Positions 8,915-18,140 of a stretch of 64,000 nt of DNA are shown here, one piece after another; the first letter of the stretch is position 1; each line of letters opens with the position of its first letter. A model generated the notes under the pieces. The model had not been told where the DNA came from. It worked only from the letters and a program-made list of their open reading frames with translations, and did not search any database. The DNA lies in assembly GCA_019638115.1 (NCBI GenBank), contig JAHBUK010000004.1, forward strand, positions 288,794 through 352,793, given 5' to 3'. The DNA is from Flavobacteriales bacterium (GTDB lineage Bacteria > Bacteroidota > Bacteroidia > Flavobacteriales_F > PHOS-HE28). Both the position numbers and the translations under genes were made by a program.

Positions 8915-9660
8915 GCGCGTTACGCTCCGGACCGCAGCGCATTGCCATGGCAAAGAGAGAACGACACATGGCCTTGCCCATCGCCCACGCCCTGATCGGC
9001 GGCAGCCTGCTCCGCCTGTTGCTGCTGCCCCAAGTAACGCAGCTGCCCAGCAAGGCCGAACGCTATGCCGCCTTGAAGACCCAACTGGAAGCACAGCGGA
9101 GCGCTTTGCACACGCGCTGGAACGATCCCGCCAGCAAGCGTCCGGAGCTCCTTCTGGAAGCGCGTGCACTTGTCTTGGAACGCATCACCAACGCCTACTT
9201 CCCGCTGTGGTACGGCACTCCTTGGGACTTCAACGGCACCACGCGGGTACCCGGCCAGGGCAAGATCGCCTGCGGATACTTCGTGACCACCGTGCTGCAG
9301 GATGCCGGCTTCCGCATACCCCGGGTGAAGTGGGCCCAACTCGCCGCCGAACCCATGATCCGCAAGGTGGCCCCCACTGCCCGCAGCTTCAGCAACGCCA
9401 GCGCACAGGCCGTGGTGGAGCAGGTGCATGCCCAGGGCGATGGCCTCTATGCCGTGGGGCTTGACAGCCATGTGGGTTTCCTGCTGAAGCAAGGCCGCAC
9501 GGTGAGCTTCGTGCACAGCAACTACTACCGCCCCGACGAAGGTGTGATCGCCGAACCCGCCATCGGTGAGAACCCCTTTGCGCACAGCCGCTACCGCGTG
9601 GTGGGCAAGCTCTTCGACGATGCGATGATGGAACGCTGGATCACCGGCAGCGAATGGTGA
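8911..9660 (+). CDS. Exported protein with NlpC/P60- or papain-like cysteine motif
   Basis: A 249-residue protein starting at an ATG overlapping the previous stop (ATGA). It has a hydrophobic N-terminal segment (HALIGGSLLRLLLLP). The middle holds ACGYFVTTVLQDAGF, with a cysteine at the start of a helix, followed about 60 residues later by LDSHVGFLL. A Cys then His on a strand is the order found in NlpC/P60 and related cysteine hydrolases. Alternative starts at 8947 or 8968 are possible. The stop overlaps the region upstream of the next gene. Hydrolase activity is an inference; I do not recognise the exact family. Confidence 0.6.
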   Translation: MSALRSGPQRIAMAKRERHMALPIAHALIGGSLLRLLLLPQVTQLPSKAERYAALKTQLEAQRSALHTRWNDPASKRPELLLEARALVLERITNAYFPLWYGTPWDFNGTTRVPGQGKIACGYFVTTVLQDAGFRIPRVKWAQLAAEPMIRKVAPTARSFSNASAQAVVEQVHAQGDGLYAVGLDSHVGFLLKQGRTVSFVHSNYYRPDEGVIAEPAIGENPFAHSRYRVVGKLFDDAMMERWITGSEW

Positions 9661-9698
9661 TGCAAGGCCGGATACTCCCAACAAGGGATCCGCGTTCC

Positions 9699-10466
9699 AT
9701 GCTCATGCGATCGATCCTCCTTGGCCTGTTCGCCCTCTGCATGCCGCTTGCGCAGGCAGCCACACCACGCACCGTGCATGTGCTGGTGGCCCTGTGCGAC
9801 AACGCGCACCAAGGCATCGTGAAAGTGCCGGCCGGCATCGGCAACGGGCAGGACCCACGCACCAACCTCTACTGGGGGGCGGGCTACGGCGTGCGCACCC
9901 ACTTCGACAAGGCCCCAGAATGGCAACGCATCGGAAGCGAGAAGCCCACGGAAGCGCACATCCTGGAACGCGTGATCTGGAAGCACCGCGACAGCCTGGT
10001 ATACCTGGTGGCCGATGCCTACGACGGCCGCAACATCCGCGAGGCCACCGAGGACCTGCTGCGATTCGCCAGTGGTGCGGGGACGGACAGCATCAACGTG
10101 GCCGGGCAGCGCATCGGCATCGGCGGGGCCGCGCAGCTGATCACGTACGTGGGGCACAACGGCCTCATGGACTTCCAATTGGAGCGGGAATTCCCCAGGA
10201 AGGACAAGCGGACCCGCGAAGCGATCATCCTCGGCTGCATCAGCAAACGCTACTTCACCGAGCCCCTGCGCACCACCGGGGCCAGCCCGTTGCTGTGGAC
10301 CACCGGACTGATGGCGCCGGAGGCCTACACCTTGCGCGATGCGTTGAGCGGCTGGGTGCTGCGCGAAGCACCCGAGGCCATCCGCGAGCGGGCCGCACAG
10401 GCCTACGACCGGTACCAGAAATGCGGCATCAACGGTGCGCGCAGGCTGCTCGTATCGGGCTGGTGA
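9699..10466 (+). CDS. Secreted protein, possible caspase-like Cys peptidase fold
   Basis: A 255-residue protein with a signal peptide (MLMRSILLGLFALCMPLAQA). The mature part starts with a hydrophobic strand TVHVLVALCDN; a later segment LITYVGHNGLMDF places a His after a strand, and REAIILGCISKRYF places a Cys after a following strand. This His-then-Cys order resembles clan CD (caspase/gingipain-type) peptidases, but I cannot confirm the fold. It follows the previous cysteine-motif gene closely and may be in its operon. Confidence 0.55.
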   Translation: MLMRSILLGLFALCMPLAQAATPRTVHVLVALCDNAHQGIVKVPAGIGNGQDPRTNLYWGAGYGVRTHFDKAPEWQRIGSEKPTEAHILERVIWKHRDSLVYLVADAYDGRNIREATEDLLRFASGAGTDSINVAGQRIGIGGAAQLITYVGHNGLMDFQLEREFPRKDKRTREAIILGCISKRYFTEPLRTTGASPLLWTTGLMAPEAYTLRDALSGWVLREAPEAIRERAAQAYDRYQKCGINGARRLLVSGW

Positions 10467-10485
10467 AGGAAAGTACCTTGGCCCC

Positions 10486-10902
10486 ATGGACCACAAGACC
10501 CAGCGCTCAGTGACCGCCGAATTGAACGGCACCGCCTACCAGACCCACATCACAGCACGCCAACACACGCTGCTCGCCGATGAACCCGCGGACCACGGTG
10601 GCACCGACCTCGGCATGCGCCCTCATGAACTGCTGCTGGCCGCGCTCTCCTCGTGCACGGCCATCACCCTGCGCATGTATGCCGACCGCAAAGGCTGGGA
10701 CACCGGTGGCATAACGGTGAACGCCGTGCTGGACCGCACCCAGAGCGGGCGCAACGTGGAAAGCAACATCCGCCTTGAACTGCGCTTCGGCAAGGAGCTG
10801 CCCCCGGAGCAGCGCGAACGTTTGTTGCAGATCGCCAATGCCTGCCCGGTACACCGCACCCTGCTGAACCCGATGAACATTAGCACCGAGCTATTCGGGT
10901 AG
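10486..10902 (+). CDS. OsmC/Ohr-family peroxiredoxin-like protein
   Basis: A 138-residue OsmC-family protein. The two conserved cysteines of the family are at C57 (ALSSCTAITLRMYADRKG) and C120 (IANACPVHRTL); in OsmC and Ohr these form a thiol pair that reduces organic hydroperoxides using dithiols. The length is typical. TACCTTGG at 10474-10481 is a candidate -7 box only 4 nt before the ATG at 10486, so I chose this start over the longer frame. Likely role: peroxide detoxification in the cytoplasm. Confidence 0.88.
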   Translation: MDHKTQRSVTAELNGTAYQTHITARQHTLLADEPADHGGTDLGMRPHELLLAALSSCTAITLRMYADRKGWDTGGITVNAVLDRTQSGRNVESNIRLELRFGKELPPEQRERLLQIANACPVHRTLLNPMNISTELFG

Positions 10903-10981
10903 TCCGGCACAAAGTGCTGCACCCGCCGCCGCAGCAGCATGTGAGGCTGACCAACGTTATGTAGCGCAGAGGCACAGGGGC

Positions 10982-10989
10982 TACCTTTG
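10982..10989 (+). promoter_or_regulatory. Promoter -7 box (TACCTTTG)
   Basis: TACCTTTG is an exact TAnnTTTG -7 element, 27 nt before the ATG at 11017. I see no clear -33 TTTG. Its position argues against the upstream TTG start at 10987. Confidence 0.55.
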
Positions 10990-11016
10990 TACCCGTTCAT
11001 CAGCCCGCTTCCCGCC

Positions 11017-12489
11017 ATGTTCCAACAGGACCCTGACCGCGTAGTACTCAGTCCAGCACAAAAGGCACGACGGATCAACATGAACCCCGATCTGTACGGC
11101 ACCTTCGCCGAGATCGGGGCCGGCCAGGAAACGGTTCGGCATTTCTTCCGGGCCGGTGCCGCTTCGCAGACCATCGCCAAGGCGATGAGCGCCTACGACA
11201 AGGACTTCAGCAACGCCATCTACGGTCCCGAGCCCGGCAACCGTTTCGTGTGCGAGAGCCGCCTGAAGAACATGCTGCGCCACGAGTTCGGTCTCATGTC
11301 CGATCGATTGTCGCGCACGGACCACCCCTCCAAGAAGTTTTTCACCTTCGCCAATACCATCGCCACCAGCACCTTCGAGCGCAAGCACAGTGGCCACGGC
11401 TGGATCGGGGTCCGTTTCCAAGCCGCACCGGACCAGCCCACCAACGATGTGATCATCCACATCCGTCTGCACTCGCCGGACATTGCCATCCAGCAGGAGA
11501 ACATCGGCATACTGGGCGTGAACCTCATTTACGGCTGCCTATTCCACCACAACAACCCCACCGAGGTGATGACCGGGCTCTACGACAACGTGAGCCGGCA
11601 CGTGGTGGAGGTGGACATGATCCAGATGAACGGGCCGGAGTTCACGCAGGTGGACAACCGCCTGCTGAGCCTGCAACTGGTGAAACGCGGTTACACCGAC
11701 GCTGTGCTCTTCGGTCCCGATGGCCAGAACCTGCAGGCCAGCGAGGCCCTGTACAAGAAGAACATCCTGGCCATCCGAGGCAGCTTCCGCCCAGTGACCA
11801 AGGTGAACATCGACATGATCATGAACGGCTACAACATGTTCATCAAGGAACAGCGTGTGGACCGTCAGAACCTGCAGGTGCTCTTCGAGATCACACTCAA
11901 CAACCTGCGCTCCGATACCGGCGATGTGGACGAGAAGGACTTCATCGACCGCGCCGACATCCTCTGCTCGCTGGGCCAGACCGTGCTCATCAGCAATTAC
12001 CAGGAGTACTACAAGCTCGTTGAGTACTTCAGCCGTTACACCAAGGCGCGCATGGGCCTGATCATGGGCGTGAACAACCTGGTGGAGGTCTTCGATGAGA
12101 AGTACTACCGCAACCTCAATGGCGGCATGCTCGAAGCCTTCGGCATCCTCTTCACCCGCGACCTGAAGATCTACGTGTACCCCGGACGCGCGCAGGGCAA
12201 CGAGGAGATCCTCACCACCTCCAGCACGCCCATCCACCCCCGCCTGAAGCCCTTGTACGAGTACCTGCTCTTCAACAAGCGGATGGTGGACATGGAGAGC
12301 TACGACCCCGCCGTGCTCGACATCTTCAGCAAGCAAGTGTTGCAGATGATCCGCGAAGGACAGAGCGGTTGGGAGAACATGGTGCCTCCTTACGTGGACA
12401 ACATGATCAAGGACAACCACCTGTTCGGGTACATGCCCACCCCTGCGGACAAGCATTCCGACGGGAAGAAGCAGAAAGCCAAGGCTTGA
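11017..12489 (+). CDS. Conserved protein of unknown function (490 aa)
   Basis: A 490-residue, apparently cytoplasmic protein without signal peptide or membrane helix. It is well-folded looking, with segments such as NTIATSTFERKHSGHGWIG, LYDNVSRHVVEVDMI, TDAVLFGPDGQNLQASE and ITLNNLRSDTGDVDEKDFIDRADIL. The region LFGPDGQNLQ...LYKKNILAIRGSFRPVT could be a nucleotide-handling domain, but I find no classical P-loop or adenylyltransferase HxGH motif. I think this is a conserved Bacteroidota family but cannot name a function. The start was chosen from the promoter box at 10982-10989. Confidence 0.7.
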   Translation: MFQQDPDRVVLSPAQKARRINMNPDLYGTFAEIGAGQETVRHFFRAGAASQTIAKAMSAYDKDFSNAIYGPEPGNRFVCESRLKNMLRHEFGLMSDRLSRTDHPSKKFFTFANTIATSTFERKHSGHGWIGVRFQAAPDQPTNDVIIHIRLHSPDIAIQQENIGILGVNLIYGCLFHHNNPTEVMTGLYDNVSRHVVEVDMIQMNGPEFTQVDNRLLSLQLVKRGYTDAVLFGPDGQNLQASEALYKKNILAIRGSFRPVTKVNIDMIMNGYNMFIKEQRVDRQNLQVLFEITLNNLRSDTGDVDEKDFIDRADILCSLGQTVLISNYQEYYKLVEYFSRYTKARMGLIMGVNNLVEVFDEKYYRNLNGGMLEAFGILFTRDLKIYVYPGRAQGNEEILTTSSTPIHPRLKPLYEYLLFNKRMVDMESYDPAVLDIFSKQVLQMIREGQSGWENMVPPYVDNMIKDNHLFGYMPTPADKHSDGKKQKAKA

Positions 12490-12522
12490 CCGGTCGTTAC
12501 CCGGAAAGGTGCATCGCATTCC

Positions 12523-13353
12523 ATGGCCATGCATCCCGTCCTCCTCTCCCTGCTCTTCGCACTGCTCGCCGTGCGGCCGGTGCCATCCACCTCGGCACAA
12601 GCCGTAGGGCACCAGCGCGAAGCGGCCATTCTTGCGAACCGTTTCACGGCGCCTGAAGCCTGCACACGTCCCAGCGCAGCGGCGAACAGCTTTGCACACT
12701 ACCTGCGCAACCTGCCGCTGCGACCAGCGGGAACGCCCGTGCTGCTCTACAACGGCAGCCCCAAGGGCCGGCAGGACGTGCATGCCGCCGTGGTGGACAT
12801 CAGTACCGGCACCAAGGACCTGCAGCAATGCGCCGATGCCGTGATGCGCCTGCGGGCCGAATACCTGTACGCCAGCGGGCAACAGGACAAGATCGGCTTC
12901 CACCTCACCAACGGCTTCCATGTGCCGTGGCAGCGCTGGCGCAAAGGCGAGCGCGTGAAGGTGAGCGGCAATACCTGCACCTGGACCAGCGGCGCGGCAG
13001 CCGACGGTTCGCACACCCAGTTGCTGCGCTACCTGGAGTTCGTGTTCACCTACGCGGGCACCCTGAGCCTGCACAAGGAACTGCTGCCCGCCGGCGATCG
13101 CCCCCTGCAGGCCGGCGATGTGTTCATACAAGGCGGCAGCCCCGGCCATGCCGTGCTGGTGCTTGATGTGGTACACCACAAAGACGGAAGCACGCGCTTC
13201 CTGCTCGGCCAGAGCTACATGCCCGCTCAGGACTTCCACGTGCTGCGCAGGCCGGGAGCGAGCGATGCCTGGTACACCTTCAAGGCCGGCAGCGAGTTGC
13301 GCACCCCGGAGTGGACCTTCGCGTGGAGCGACCGGCGCGTGTGGCCGGAATAA
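12523..13353 (+). CDS. DUF4846-type exported protein
   Basis: A 276-residue protein with a signal peptide (MAMHPVLLSLLFALLAVRPV...AQ). The order AAANSFAHYLRNLPLRP, DVHAAVVDISTGTKDLQQCADAVMRLRAEYLY, IGFHLTNGFHVPWQRW and QAGDVFIQGGSPGHAVLVLDV matches the DUF4846 family of exported proteins. The last segment, with PGHAVLVLD, looks like a cysteine-hydrolase-type core strand but lacks an obvious nucleophile. An alternative start is 12529. Function unknown. Confidence 0.75.
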   Translation: MAMHPVLLSLLFALLAVRPVPSTSAQAVGHQREAAILANRFTAPEACTRPSAAANSFAHYLRNLPLRPAGTPVLLYNGSPKGRQDVHAAVVDISTGTKDLQQCADAVMRLRAEYLYASGQQDKIGFHLTNGFHVPWQRWRKGERVKVSGNTCTWTSGAAADGSHTQLLRYLEFVFTYAGTLSLHKELLPAGDRPLQAGDVFIQGGSPGHAVLVLDVVHHKDGSTRFLLGQSYMPAQDFHVLRRPGASDAWYTFKAGSELRTPEWTFAWSDRRVWPE

Positions 13354-13384
13354 GGTGGGCCGGTGCCATCTTCGCGGCACCGGC

Positions 13385-14311
13385 ATGCAACGCACAGCAC
13401 AGTTCACAGGACACCGCGGGCCGGTCTATGCCCTGGTGCATGGGCCGGAGGCAGGCTCTTTCCTGAGCGGCAGCGGCGATGGCCTGGTGGTGCATTGGCA
13501 GGTGGAGAAGCCCGACGCCGGACAGGTGATCGTGCAGGTGGGCCAGGCCGTCTTCAGCCTTTGCCTGCTGCCTGCTGAAGGGCTGCTGCTGATCGGCACC
13601 GAGGGCGGTGGGCTGCATGTGGTGGACCTCGCCAGCCGCCGCGAACTGCACCTGCTCGATGTGCACCGCAAAGGCATCTTCCGCATCCTTCACCTGCCCG
13701 ATGCCCGCGTGGCCTGTGCCGCTGGTGATGGAACGCTGAGCATCTGGCGCATGCAGCGTGGCCAGGCCCCGGAACTCCTGCGCCACATCCCGCTTGCGGA
13801 AGAGAAGCTCCGCGACCTGTCCCTCGCACCGGACGCGCAGCAACTTGCCGTGGCCTGCGGCGATGGCAGCATCCACGTGCTGGACACCGCGCTCTTCAAC
13901 GAGTTGCACACCCTGCAAGCGCATCCCATGTCCAAGCCGATCGCTGCAGAAGCCGGCAGCACCGGCACCACCGCGCTCGCCTACCACCCCACCAAATCCG
14001 TGCTCCTCAGCGCCGGCAAGGACGGCCACCTGCGCGCCTGGCGCAGCGACCGCGATCATGCGCTCCTGCAGGATCTGCCCATCCACAAGGCGGGCATCTA
14101 CCAACTCGCGTTCAGCGGGAACGGCGGCTACGTGGCCAGTGCCAGCCGCGACAAGACGGCCAAGCTGTGGAATGCCCAAAGCCTGGAGCCCGCAGGCCGC
14201 GTGGACCGCGCCATCGGTGGCCACACGCACAGCGTGAACGCGTTGCTCTGGATCGGCGAGCTCCTGCTCACGGCCAGCGACGACCGCAGCATCATCGCTT
14301 GGAAGCCATGA
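13385..14311 (+). CDS. WD40-repeat protein
   Basis: A 308-residue cytoplasmic protein made of WD40 blades: FTGHRGPVYALVHGPEAGSF, SGSGDGLVVHWQV, ACGDGSIHVLDTALFNELHTL, LLSAGKDGHLRAWRSDRDHAL, VASASRDKTAKLWNAQSLEP and LTASDDRSIIAWKP. Six to seven blades fit one beta-propeller, a protein-interaction platform. CATCTTCG at 13367-13374 may be its -7 box. The stop overlaps the next start (ATGA), so translation of the next gene is probably coupled. Confidence 0.85.
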   Translation: MQRTAQFTGHRGPVYALVHGPEAGSFLSGSGDGLVVHWQVEKPDAGQVIVQVGQAVFSLCLLPAEGLLLIGTEGGGLHVVDLASRRELHLLDVHRKGIFRILHLPDARVACAAGDGTLSIWRMQRGQAPELLRHIPLAEEKLRDLSLAPDAQQLAVACGDGSIHVLDTALFNELHTLQAHPMSKPIAAEAGSTGTTALAYHPTKSVLLSAGKDGHLRAWRSDRDHALLQDLPIHKAGIYQLAFSGNGGYVASASRDKTAKLWNAQSLEPAGRVDRAIGGHTHSVNALLWIGELLLTASDDRSIIAWKP

Positions 14312-15594
14312 GCACACGCAGCCCTTGGACCAAGGGAAGCCTGCTGCTGGCAGCGCTGCTCTTCCTGTGGACCTCCAGCAACATCAACTGGGGTGGCGAA
14401 CATTGGCGCCACATCGTGCAGGCCGATGCCAAGGGCTACCACGCCTACCTGCCCGCCATCCTGCTTTACGGCGACCCCAACCTGGGCTTCTTCGATGCCA
14501 TCGAGGGCGACAAGTACCACGACCCGAACCTCTACTACGACTACCGCTCCGGCTTCGCGGGGCACACCATCAACAAGTACTACGCGGGCACCGCACTGGC
14601 GCAGCTACCCTTCTTCATGGTGGCACACACGCTGGCACCCTTCAGCGGCCATGATGCCGATGGCTTCAGCAAGCCCTATGCGGTGGCCACCAACCTGGCC
14701 GCCATCGCCTGGGTGCTGCTCGGCCTTTACTGCTTGGCCGCCCTGCTCGCCGCCTGGGGCATTGACGATCGCTGGCGGGCCTTCACCCTGCTGTGCTTCG
14801 CCTTCGGCACCAACCTGTTCTACTACACCGTGGTGGCTCCGGGCATGAGCCACGCCTACAGCTTCGGGGCATGCACCGCTTTGTTCCTGCTGGCTTGGCG
14901 CTGGGAGCGATCTGGGCAAAGCCGCGATCTGGTGCTCATGGGTGCATTGCTCGGGCTCATCGTGCTGATCCGCCCCGTTAACGCCTTGGTGCTGCTGGCC
15001 CTCCCCTGCCTTTGGTCCGATCCGCTGGGCACCGTGCGCAAAGCGCTGAAGGTCCCGCTCGTATTGCTGGGATCCGTGCTCCTCGCTGTGGGAATACCCG
15101 CGCTGCAACTGCTCTACTACAAGCTGGCCACCGGCCATTGGTTGGTGTACAGCTACGGCGAGGAAGGCTTCCGCTGGAGCGATCCGCACCTCTTGGACAT
15201 CCTCTTCAGCTACCGCAAGGGCTTGTTCCTCTACACACCTTTGTTGCTGCTGGCCTTGGTGGGCCTGGCGTTCTGGTTGCAACGTTCCAAAGGCCAGGTG
15301 CGGCGCTGGGCAGGCTTCCTGCTGCTGCTCACCTACGTGCTCGCCAGTTGGTGGAACTGGTGGTACGGAGGCAGCTTCGGCAGCCGCGTGTACGTGGAGT
15401 ACCTCGCGCTCTTCGCATTGCCTTTCGCCCTGGCTTTGCAAGGCTTGGCGGGCACGGCCCGGAAAGCCTTCGTTACCGCCGCCGTGGTGCTCGTGTTGCT
15501 CTGCCAGTTCCAAACCTACCAGGCACGCTACTCCCTGATCCATTGGGAAGACATGGACCGTGCCCGCTATTGGGACGTGTTCCTGCGTTTGTGA
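14308..15594 (+). CDS. Polytopic membrane protein, glycosyltransferase-like
   Basis: A 428-residue protein with around ten membrane helices. The N-terminal loop after the first helix has acidic residues (HIVQADAKGYHAYLPAILLYGD, then a large polar segment DKYHDPNLYYDYRSGFAGH), as in membrane GT-C glycosyltransferases that use lipid-linked sugars. ASWWNWWYGGSFGSRVYVEY near the end also resembles Bacteroidota homologues annotated as glycosyltransferase family 39-like. Overlaps the WD40 gene by 4 nt. The enzymatic role is an inference. Confidence 0.65.
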   Translation: MSTRSPWTKGSLLLAALLFLWTSSNINWGGEHWRHIVQADAKGYHAYLPAILLYGDPNLGFFDAIEGDKYHDPNLYYDYRSGFAGHTINKYYAGTALAQLPFFMVAHTLAPFSGHDADGFSKPYAVATNLAAIAWVLLGLYCLAALLAAWGIDDRWRAFTLLCFAFGTNLFYYTVVAPGMSHAYSFGACTALFLLAWRWERSGQSRDLVLMGALLGLIVLIRPVNALVLLALPCLWSDPLGTVRKALKVPLVLLGSVLLAVGIPALQLLYYKLATGHWLVYSYGEEGFRWSDPHLLDILFSYRKGLFLYTPLLLLALVGLAFWLQRSKGQVRRWAGFLLLLTYVLASWWNWWYGGSFGSRVYVEYLALFALPFALALQGLAGTARKAFVTAAVVLVLLCQFQTYQARYSLIHWEDMDRARYWDVFLRL

Positions 15595-15629
15595 AGGTCC
15601 ACCAAGCGGGTGCCCGTACCTTGGGACCA

Positions 15630-16310
15630 ATGCGCAGATCCGCCTTTCACGCGCTGGCCATCGTGCTCTTGCTCGGCACCGCAAGCCAGGCCCAACAAGT
15701 GGTACCACACGTCACAGCGGCATGGGGCACCAACATCCTCACCTCACCCGGCGCCGAGCTGTCCACCTCGCCGGGACGTTCCGGGCAGTTCGGTGTGGGC
15801 ATCAGCGTGGGCGGCAAAGTGCGCTTCGAGCCCGAGCTGCTCTACACGGGCAACACCTATCGCACCCGTATGGCCTACAAGGTGTTCGCCACGGCGGTAC
15901 GTTATTCCTTCCGCACCGACCTGCTGCTCGGTTTTGCGCAGATGAACGGTGCCACACTGCGCACCGGCGTGTTCCTGGGCACCGTTGTGCGCGCCGATGC
16001 CAACCTGGAACAAGCGGACCAGAATAGCTTCTTTCCGAACCAGAACATCGGCCGTTTGAAGTCGGAGCACCAGGCACGCGGCATGGAGGCCGGACTGGTG
16101 CTTGGCTACGCCTTCCCCATTTCCAACGATGGGCGTTTCGGCATGGAGTTCCAACTGCGGCAGCACGTGGTGCCCGTGGTTGAACAAGACCAGCACTTCG
16201 GGCTGCAATTCGCGCAGGACCAATTGATCTTCGCTGCCAACACGCGGCCCACGGTCCTTACCGTGGGCGGCTACTTCAAGCTGAAGCGCAGGGCCGATCA
16301 GAAGGGATAG
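15630..16310 (+). CDS. Outer-membrane beta-barrel protein (PorT-like)
   Basis: A 226-residue protein with a signal peptide (MRRSAFHALAIVLLLGTASQA) and alternating amphipathic strands rich in aromatic and glycine residues (QFGVGISVGGKVRFEPELLYTG, MEAGLVLGYAFPISNDGRFG, TVLTVGGYFKLKR). This fits an 8-strand outer-membrane barrel of the PorT/OMP_b-brl type. TACCTTGG at 15617-15624 lies 5 nt before the ATG, suggesting a leaderless transcript. The 3' end overlaps the convergent SLC13 gene by 13 nt. Confidence 0.7.
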   Translation: MRRSAFHALAIVLLLGTASQAQQVVPHVTAAWGTNILTSPGAELSTSPGRSGQFGVGISVGGKVRFEPELLYTGNTYRTRMAYKVFATAVRYSFRTDLLLGFAQMNGATLRTGVFLGTVVRADANLEQADQNSFFPNQNIGRLKSEHQARGMEAGLVLGYAFPISNDGRFGMEFQLRQHVVPVVEQDQHFGLQFAQDQLIFAANTRPTVLTVGGYFKLKRRADQKG

Positions 16311-18094
16311 AAGACCGGGATCAGCAGCAGCGCAATGATCCAGTAGAGCAACTGCAGCGGCGCCCCCACCCGCAGGAAGTCGCGCGCTTTGTACTGGCCC
16401 ACTCCATAGATCATGGTGTTGGTCTGGTAGCCGATGGGCGTCATGAAACTGGCGCTGGCACCGAAGACTACGGCCATGAGGAAGGGCATGGGGCTGAGCC
16501 CGGTGGCGGCCGCCACGGAAATGGCTATGGGCGTGAGCAGCGCTGCCGTGGCCGTGTTGCTCATCACCTCGGTGAGCAGGGAGGTGACCAGGTAGATGCC
16601 GGCAAGGATCGCGATGGGGCCGCCCCAGCCGTGCAGACCCGAGATGAGCCCACCTGCTATCCGATCGGCCAGGCCGCTTTTGTGCATGGCCAGGCCCAGG
16701 CTCAAGGCACCGGCCATCAAGAAGAAGATCTTCCAATCGATGGCATCGTACACGTCCTTCATGGTCATGGACCCCGCCAGCACCAGCAGCGCCACACCGC
16801 ACAGGGCCGCGAACACCACGGGCACATCGAAGCTGGCGCTGATCACCACACCGGCCAGCACGGCCACCACCAAAGCGAATCGCCGCTTGCGGAACTCCGC
16901 CACACCCTCCACTTCCGTAAGGATCACGAAGGGACTGTCCGGCGTGGTCTCGATGCGTTTGAGCCGTTGTATGAAGTGCGTCTTCACCTCGGCCAGGATC
17001 ACGTCGCCACTGCGCAGCACGGTATCGTAGAGCCGCTCATGCACCAGTTCCTCGCGTTGGCGCACGGCCAGTGGCGCGGCGCGGTAGGTGCGCAGCAGGT
17101 CGGCATCGGCCAGGGTCTTGCCCTCCAGGCTGCTGCTGCTGGTGATCACCAGTTCCACCAGGCTGGTGCCCCGGCTCCGCATATCGTCGTTGGCCACGCG
17201 CAGGGCGGGTTGCACGGTGATGTAGGCGCGGTCCTTCAGCGCGCGGATGCGCGACACATCGCAGCGCACCTGCAGCAGATCGCCCTGTTGCAGCACCATG
17301 TCGCCGGGTGGCAGTGCAAAGCGCTCATCCCCGCGCCGCACTTCCAGGATGTCCATCTCCAACTCCCGCACCAGCGCACTGTCCATGATGCGTTTGCCCA
17401 CGCTGGGTGCGCCGGGCAGCAGCTCGATCTCCGTGAGGTAGCCGCGCATGCTGAAGCGTTCGCCGGCATCCTGGCCATCACGACGTTTGGGCAGAAGGCG
17501 GTGGCCGATGAAGGCCATGTACACGATGCCCACCGCCAGGAACACCAGGCCCAGCGGCGTTTGCTGGAACATGCGCAGGGGGGGCAGCCCGCTTTCCGCC
17601 ATCACACCGCTTACCACGAAGTTGGTGCTGGTGCCGATGAGCAGCGTGGTGCCGCCCATGATGCTGGCGAAGCTGAGCGGGATCAGCAGCTTGGCCGGTG
17701 CCATGCCCGAGTTGTGCGCGATCTGCACCACCACGGGAATGAGCAGCGCCACCACCGGCGTGTTGTTGATGAAGGCCGATAGGAAGGCGATCAAGAGCAT
17801 GAAGATCACCATGCCCCGCACCGGAGTATCGCGGAAGTGGCGCGAGAGCTGGGGGCCCAGGGTGCTCATGGCCCCGGTACGCAACAGCGCCGCACTGAGC
17901 ACGAACATGAAAGCCACGGTGAGCGTGGCGGGATCGCTGAAACCGGCCAGTCCTTCGCGCGGGGTGATGACGCCCGTGGCCACCAATGCCACAATGATCA
18001 GCAGGGCCACCAGATCGATGGAAAGCTTCTCGGAGACGAAAAGCACCATGGCCACGGCAGCGATGGCCAGAACGATCCACTCGTGGGGGCTCAT
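16298..18094 (-). CDS. SLC13-family permease with two TrkA-C domains
   Basis: A 598-residue membrane transporter. Two transmembrane halves (about residues 5-205 and 410-598) carry the SLC13/ArsB-type features SAFINNTPVVALLIPVVVQ and MSNTATAALLTPIAISVA, which form the Na+/substrate sites in the divalent anion:Na+ symporter family. Between them lie two TrkA-C (RCK-C) domains (about 222-295 and 307-385), cytoplasmic regulatory modules. The substrate could be dicarboxylate, sulfate or a similar anion. It ends tail-to-tail with the beta-barrel gene. Confidence 0.9.
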   Translation of the reverse strand: MSPHEWIVLAIAAVAMVLFVSEKLSIDLVALLIIVALVATGVITPREGLAGFSDPATLTVAFMFVLSAALLRTGAMSTLGPQLSRHFRDTPVRGMVIFMLLIAFLSAFINNTPVVALLIPVVVQIAHNSGMAPAKLLIPLSFASIMGGTTLLIGTSTNFVVSGVMAESGLPPLRMFQQTPLGLVFLAVGIVYMAFIGHRLLPKRRDGQDAGERFSMRGYLTEIELLPGAPSVGKRIMDSALVRELEMDILEVRRGDERFALPPGDMVLQQGDLLQVRCDVSRIRALKDRAYITVQPALRVANDDMRSRGTSLVELVITSSSSLEGKTLADADLLRTYRAAPLAVRQREELVHERLYDTVLRSGDVILAEVKTHFIQRLKRIETTPDSPFVILTEVEGVAEFRKRRFALVVAVLAGVVISASFDVPVVFAALCGVALLVLAGSMTMKDVYDAIDWKIFFLMAGALSLGLAMHKSGLADRIAGGLISGLHGWGGPIAILAGIYLVTSLLTEVMSNTATAALLTPIAISVAAATGLSPMPFLMAVVFGASASFMTPIGYQTNTMIYGVGQYKARDFLRVGAPLQLLYWIIALLLIPVFYPF

Positions 18095-18140
18095 GGACGC
18101 TAATTACGGGGTTTCCGGAACAGGTGCGATCGCGTGGGGC

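Noticed and set aside
11539..13407. 622-codon open frame on the - strand
   Set aside because: Antisense to two well-supported genes; biased composition, no domain.
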